Shown here piece by piece: positions 5,657 through 5,791 of a DNA stretch of 5,791 nt. The stretch comes from CAYQTE01 sp964420285. GTDB lineage: Bacteria; Planctomycetota; Phycisphaerae; Tepidisphaerales; Tepidisphaeraceae. The stretch spans positions 1-5,791 of the forward strand of contig CAYQTE010000145.1 in assembly GCA_964420285.1 (NCBI GenBank), given 5' to 3'. Each line of letters begins with the position of its first letter. The first letter of the stretch is position 1. The position numbers were made by a program, and so were the translations under genes. The notes below the pieces were generated by a model. It ran no database searches. It was not told the origin of the DNA and saw only the letters and a list, made by a program, of their open reading frames with translations.

Positions 5657-5791
5657 GCATCCAATCGGTGGAAAATGTCGGCCTCGACCGTCCCTTCATA
5701 GAAATAATTGCGAACCGATACCCTCGCGTATGTCTGTCCAGGGCGTCGAATGCCGGCACATCGAGCCGGGGAGTCCGTGGCAGAACGGCCT
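5657..5791 (-). pseudogene. SNF2-type helicase fragment truncated by the IS21 element
   Basis: The minus strand is open from the window edge into the insertion sequence. The segment near 5755-5665 encodes RRPGQTYARVSVRNYFYEGT followed by VEADIFHRLDA. This resembles the region from helicase motif VI (typically GRIDRPGQ) to the NYFYE-T-EA-IY-RL segment just after it in SNF2-like ATPases, which move along DNA using ATP. The part before it (GRSATDSPARCAG) departs from the expected motif VI lead-in, and the usual GR-D residues are changed, suggesting decay as well as truncation. After LDA the frame enters the IS end and continues with unrelated residues to a stop at 5206. The 5' part of the gene lies outside the window. 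The family call rests on motif memory over about 35 residues. Confidence 0.5.

Overview
This is a GC-rich bacterial window with two parts: a plus-strand run of five small genes of mostly unknown function (about 77-2680), and a complete IS21-family insertion sequence on the minus strand (about 2895-5656). A short piece of another minus-strand gene lies beyond the insertion, up to the window edge. No rRNA, credible tRNA or CRISPR array is present. The IS21 transposase style (an MANQLKMAEVQAI-like start and a Gly/Ser/Ala/Pro linker after the N-terminal helix-turn-helix) and the kinds of small proteins remind me of Planctomycetota or a similar environmental lineage. That assignment is an impression from memory, not a search result.

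Region 1-2680. Five co-directional genes follow each other with gaps of 66, 28, 2 and 108 bases. In order they are: a 172-residue protein whose end resembles the ribosomal L7/L12 C-terminal helical pattern; a 112-residue protein with a putative DNA-binding N-terminus and a charged coiled-coil tail; a 100-residue unknown; a pRiA4b ORF-3-like protein, the only one placed in a named family with confidence; and a 240-residue unknown. The first four look like one transcription unit. The fifth follows a gap and may have its own signal. The set looks like an accessory or mobile-island cassette, but its job cannot be read from the sequence.

Region 2681-2894. This is intergenic: a strong 10-bp stem-loop just after the last plus-strand gene, a T-run, then no convincing gene. 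It may hold the decayed 3' end of the minus-strand gene that the insertion sequence cut.

Region 2895-5656. The IS21-family element has imperfect terminal inverted repeats of about 27 bases, istA (DDE transposase) and istB (AAA+ ATPase helper). The two genes overlap by ATGA, the usual translational coupling of the family. A short palindromic repeat of a kind I recall as dispersed in some environmental genomes sits at the end of istA. It supplies IstA's last residues and the istB ribosome-binding site. No target-site duplication is visible.

Region 5657-5791. On the minus strand a reading frame open to the window edge encodes a stretch resembling the end of the helicase core of an SNF2-type ATPase (RRPGQT, then NYFYEGTVEADIFHRL). 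It runs directly into the IS end, so the insertion sequence apparently truncated a helicase gene.
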